In this document: positions 63,962 through 64,000 of the stretch, one piece after another | How positions within the stretch are numbered: the stretch's first letter is position 1 | Layout: every line of letters begins with the position of its first letter | From: Nocardia bhagyanarayanae | GTDB taxonomy: Bacteria; Actinomycetota; Actinomycetes; Mycobacteriales; Mycobacteriaceae | Assembly (NCBI RefSeq): GCF_006716565.1 | Contig: NZ_VFPG01000001.1 | Location: 2,356,001-2,420,000 of the forward strand | DNA: 64,000 nucleotides | Direction of reading: 5' to 3' | Position numbers and translations under genes: made by a program | The notes under the pieces: generated by a model | What the model was told of the DNA's origin: nothing | Database searches by the model: none | Seen by the model: only the letters and a program-made list of their open reading frames with translations

Positions 63962-64000
63962 AAGCCCAGCCGTGTGCGGCGGGTCGCCGCCGGACGAGGC

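Overview
The window reads as chromosomal DNA of a mycolic-acid actinomycete, most like Nocardia (Rhodococcus is the main alternative). The grounds are an mce operon end, a mycobacterial-type leucine-degradation cluster, a WXG100-like toxin-head remnant of the sort common in Nocardia, very G/C-rich codon use, frequent GTG/TTG starts and many 4-bp overlapping starts and stops.

Layout. 1-1908: end of an mce operon (MCE protein cut by the window edge, then an Mce-associated membrane protein). 2007-4727: two paralogous regulators on the minus strand, each with two TetR DNA-binding domains. 4728-5213: a perfect 16-bp hairpin and the C-terminal scrap of a HigB/RelE-type toxin. 5214-13969: a leucine/isovalerate catabolic operon on the minus strand (carboxyltransferase, biotin carboxylase, acyl-CoA dehydrogenase, MaoC hydratase, CitE-like lyase, acetoacetyl-CoA synthetase) with a divergent TetR gene and two palindromes between them. 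13990-17159: a 3-hydroxybutyrate dehydrogenase/MFS transporter pair with a divergent LysR gene. 17190-19574: an Rpn-like nuclease-fold protein, an F420/FMN split-barrel protein and cobM. 19621-20168: a frameshifted WXG100-like pseudogene.

20718-57845: one uninterrupted reading frame of about 12,375 codons for a non-ribosomal peptide synthetase. It has eleven C, ten complete A, ten PCP and two E domains, then a truncated A domain. Pocket residues read X1-Thr-Ser-Ser(like)-Thr-D-X6-Ser-Thr-Ser-X10, where X6 is probably aliphatic. The second E domain has lost its catalytic residues, the last A domain has lost its ATP-binding loop, and there is no thioesterase or reductase. No MbtH, acyl-ligase, transporter or PPTase gene lies nearby. 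Two Thr modules share long identical DNA, and parts of modules 1/2 and 10 have different codon usage, so the gene looks like a mosaic of duplicated and exchanged pieces. This Ser/Thr-rich, possibly acylated decapeptide line with an eroded end is the most unusual object in the window.

57906-63961: small units each beside a divergent regulator with inverted-repeat operators: a three-gene translationally coupled operon (peroxiredoxin-like, DUF1772, YHS protein) with TetR; a GDSL esterase with MarR; an MDR oxidoreductase with TetR; and a C-terminal scrap of an epoxide-hydrolase-like gene at the edge. I saw no rRNA, tRNA, CRISPR, intact IS element or replication origin.
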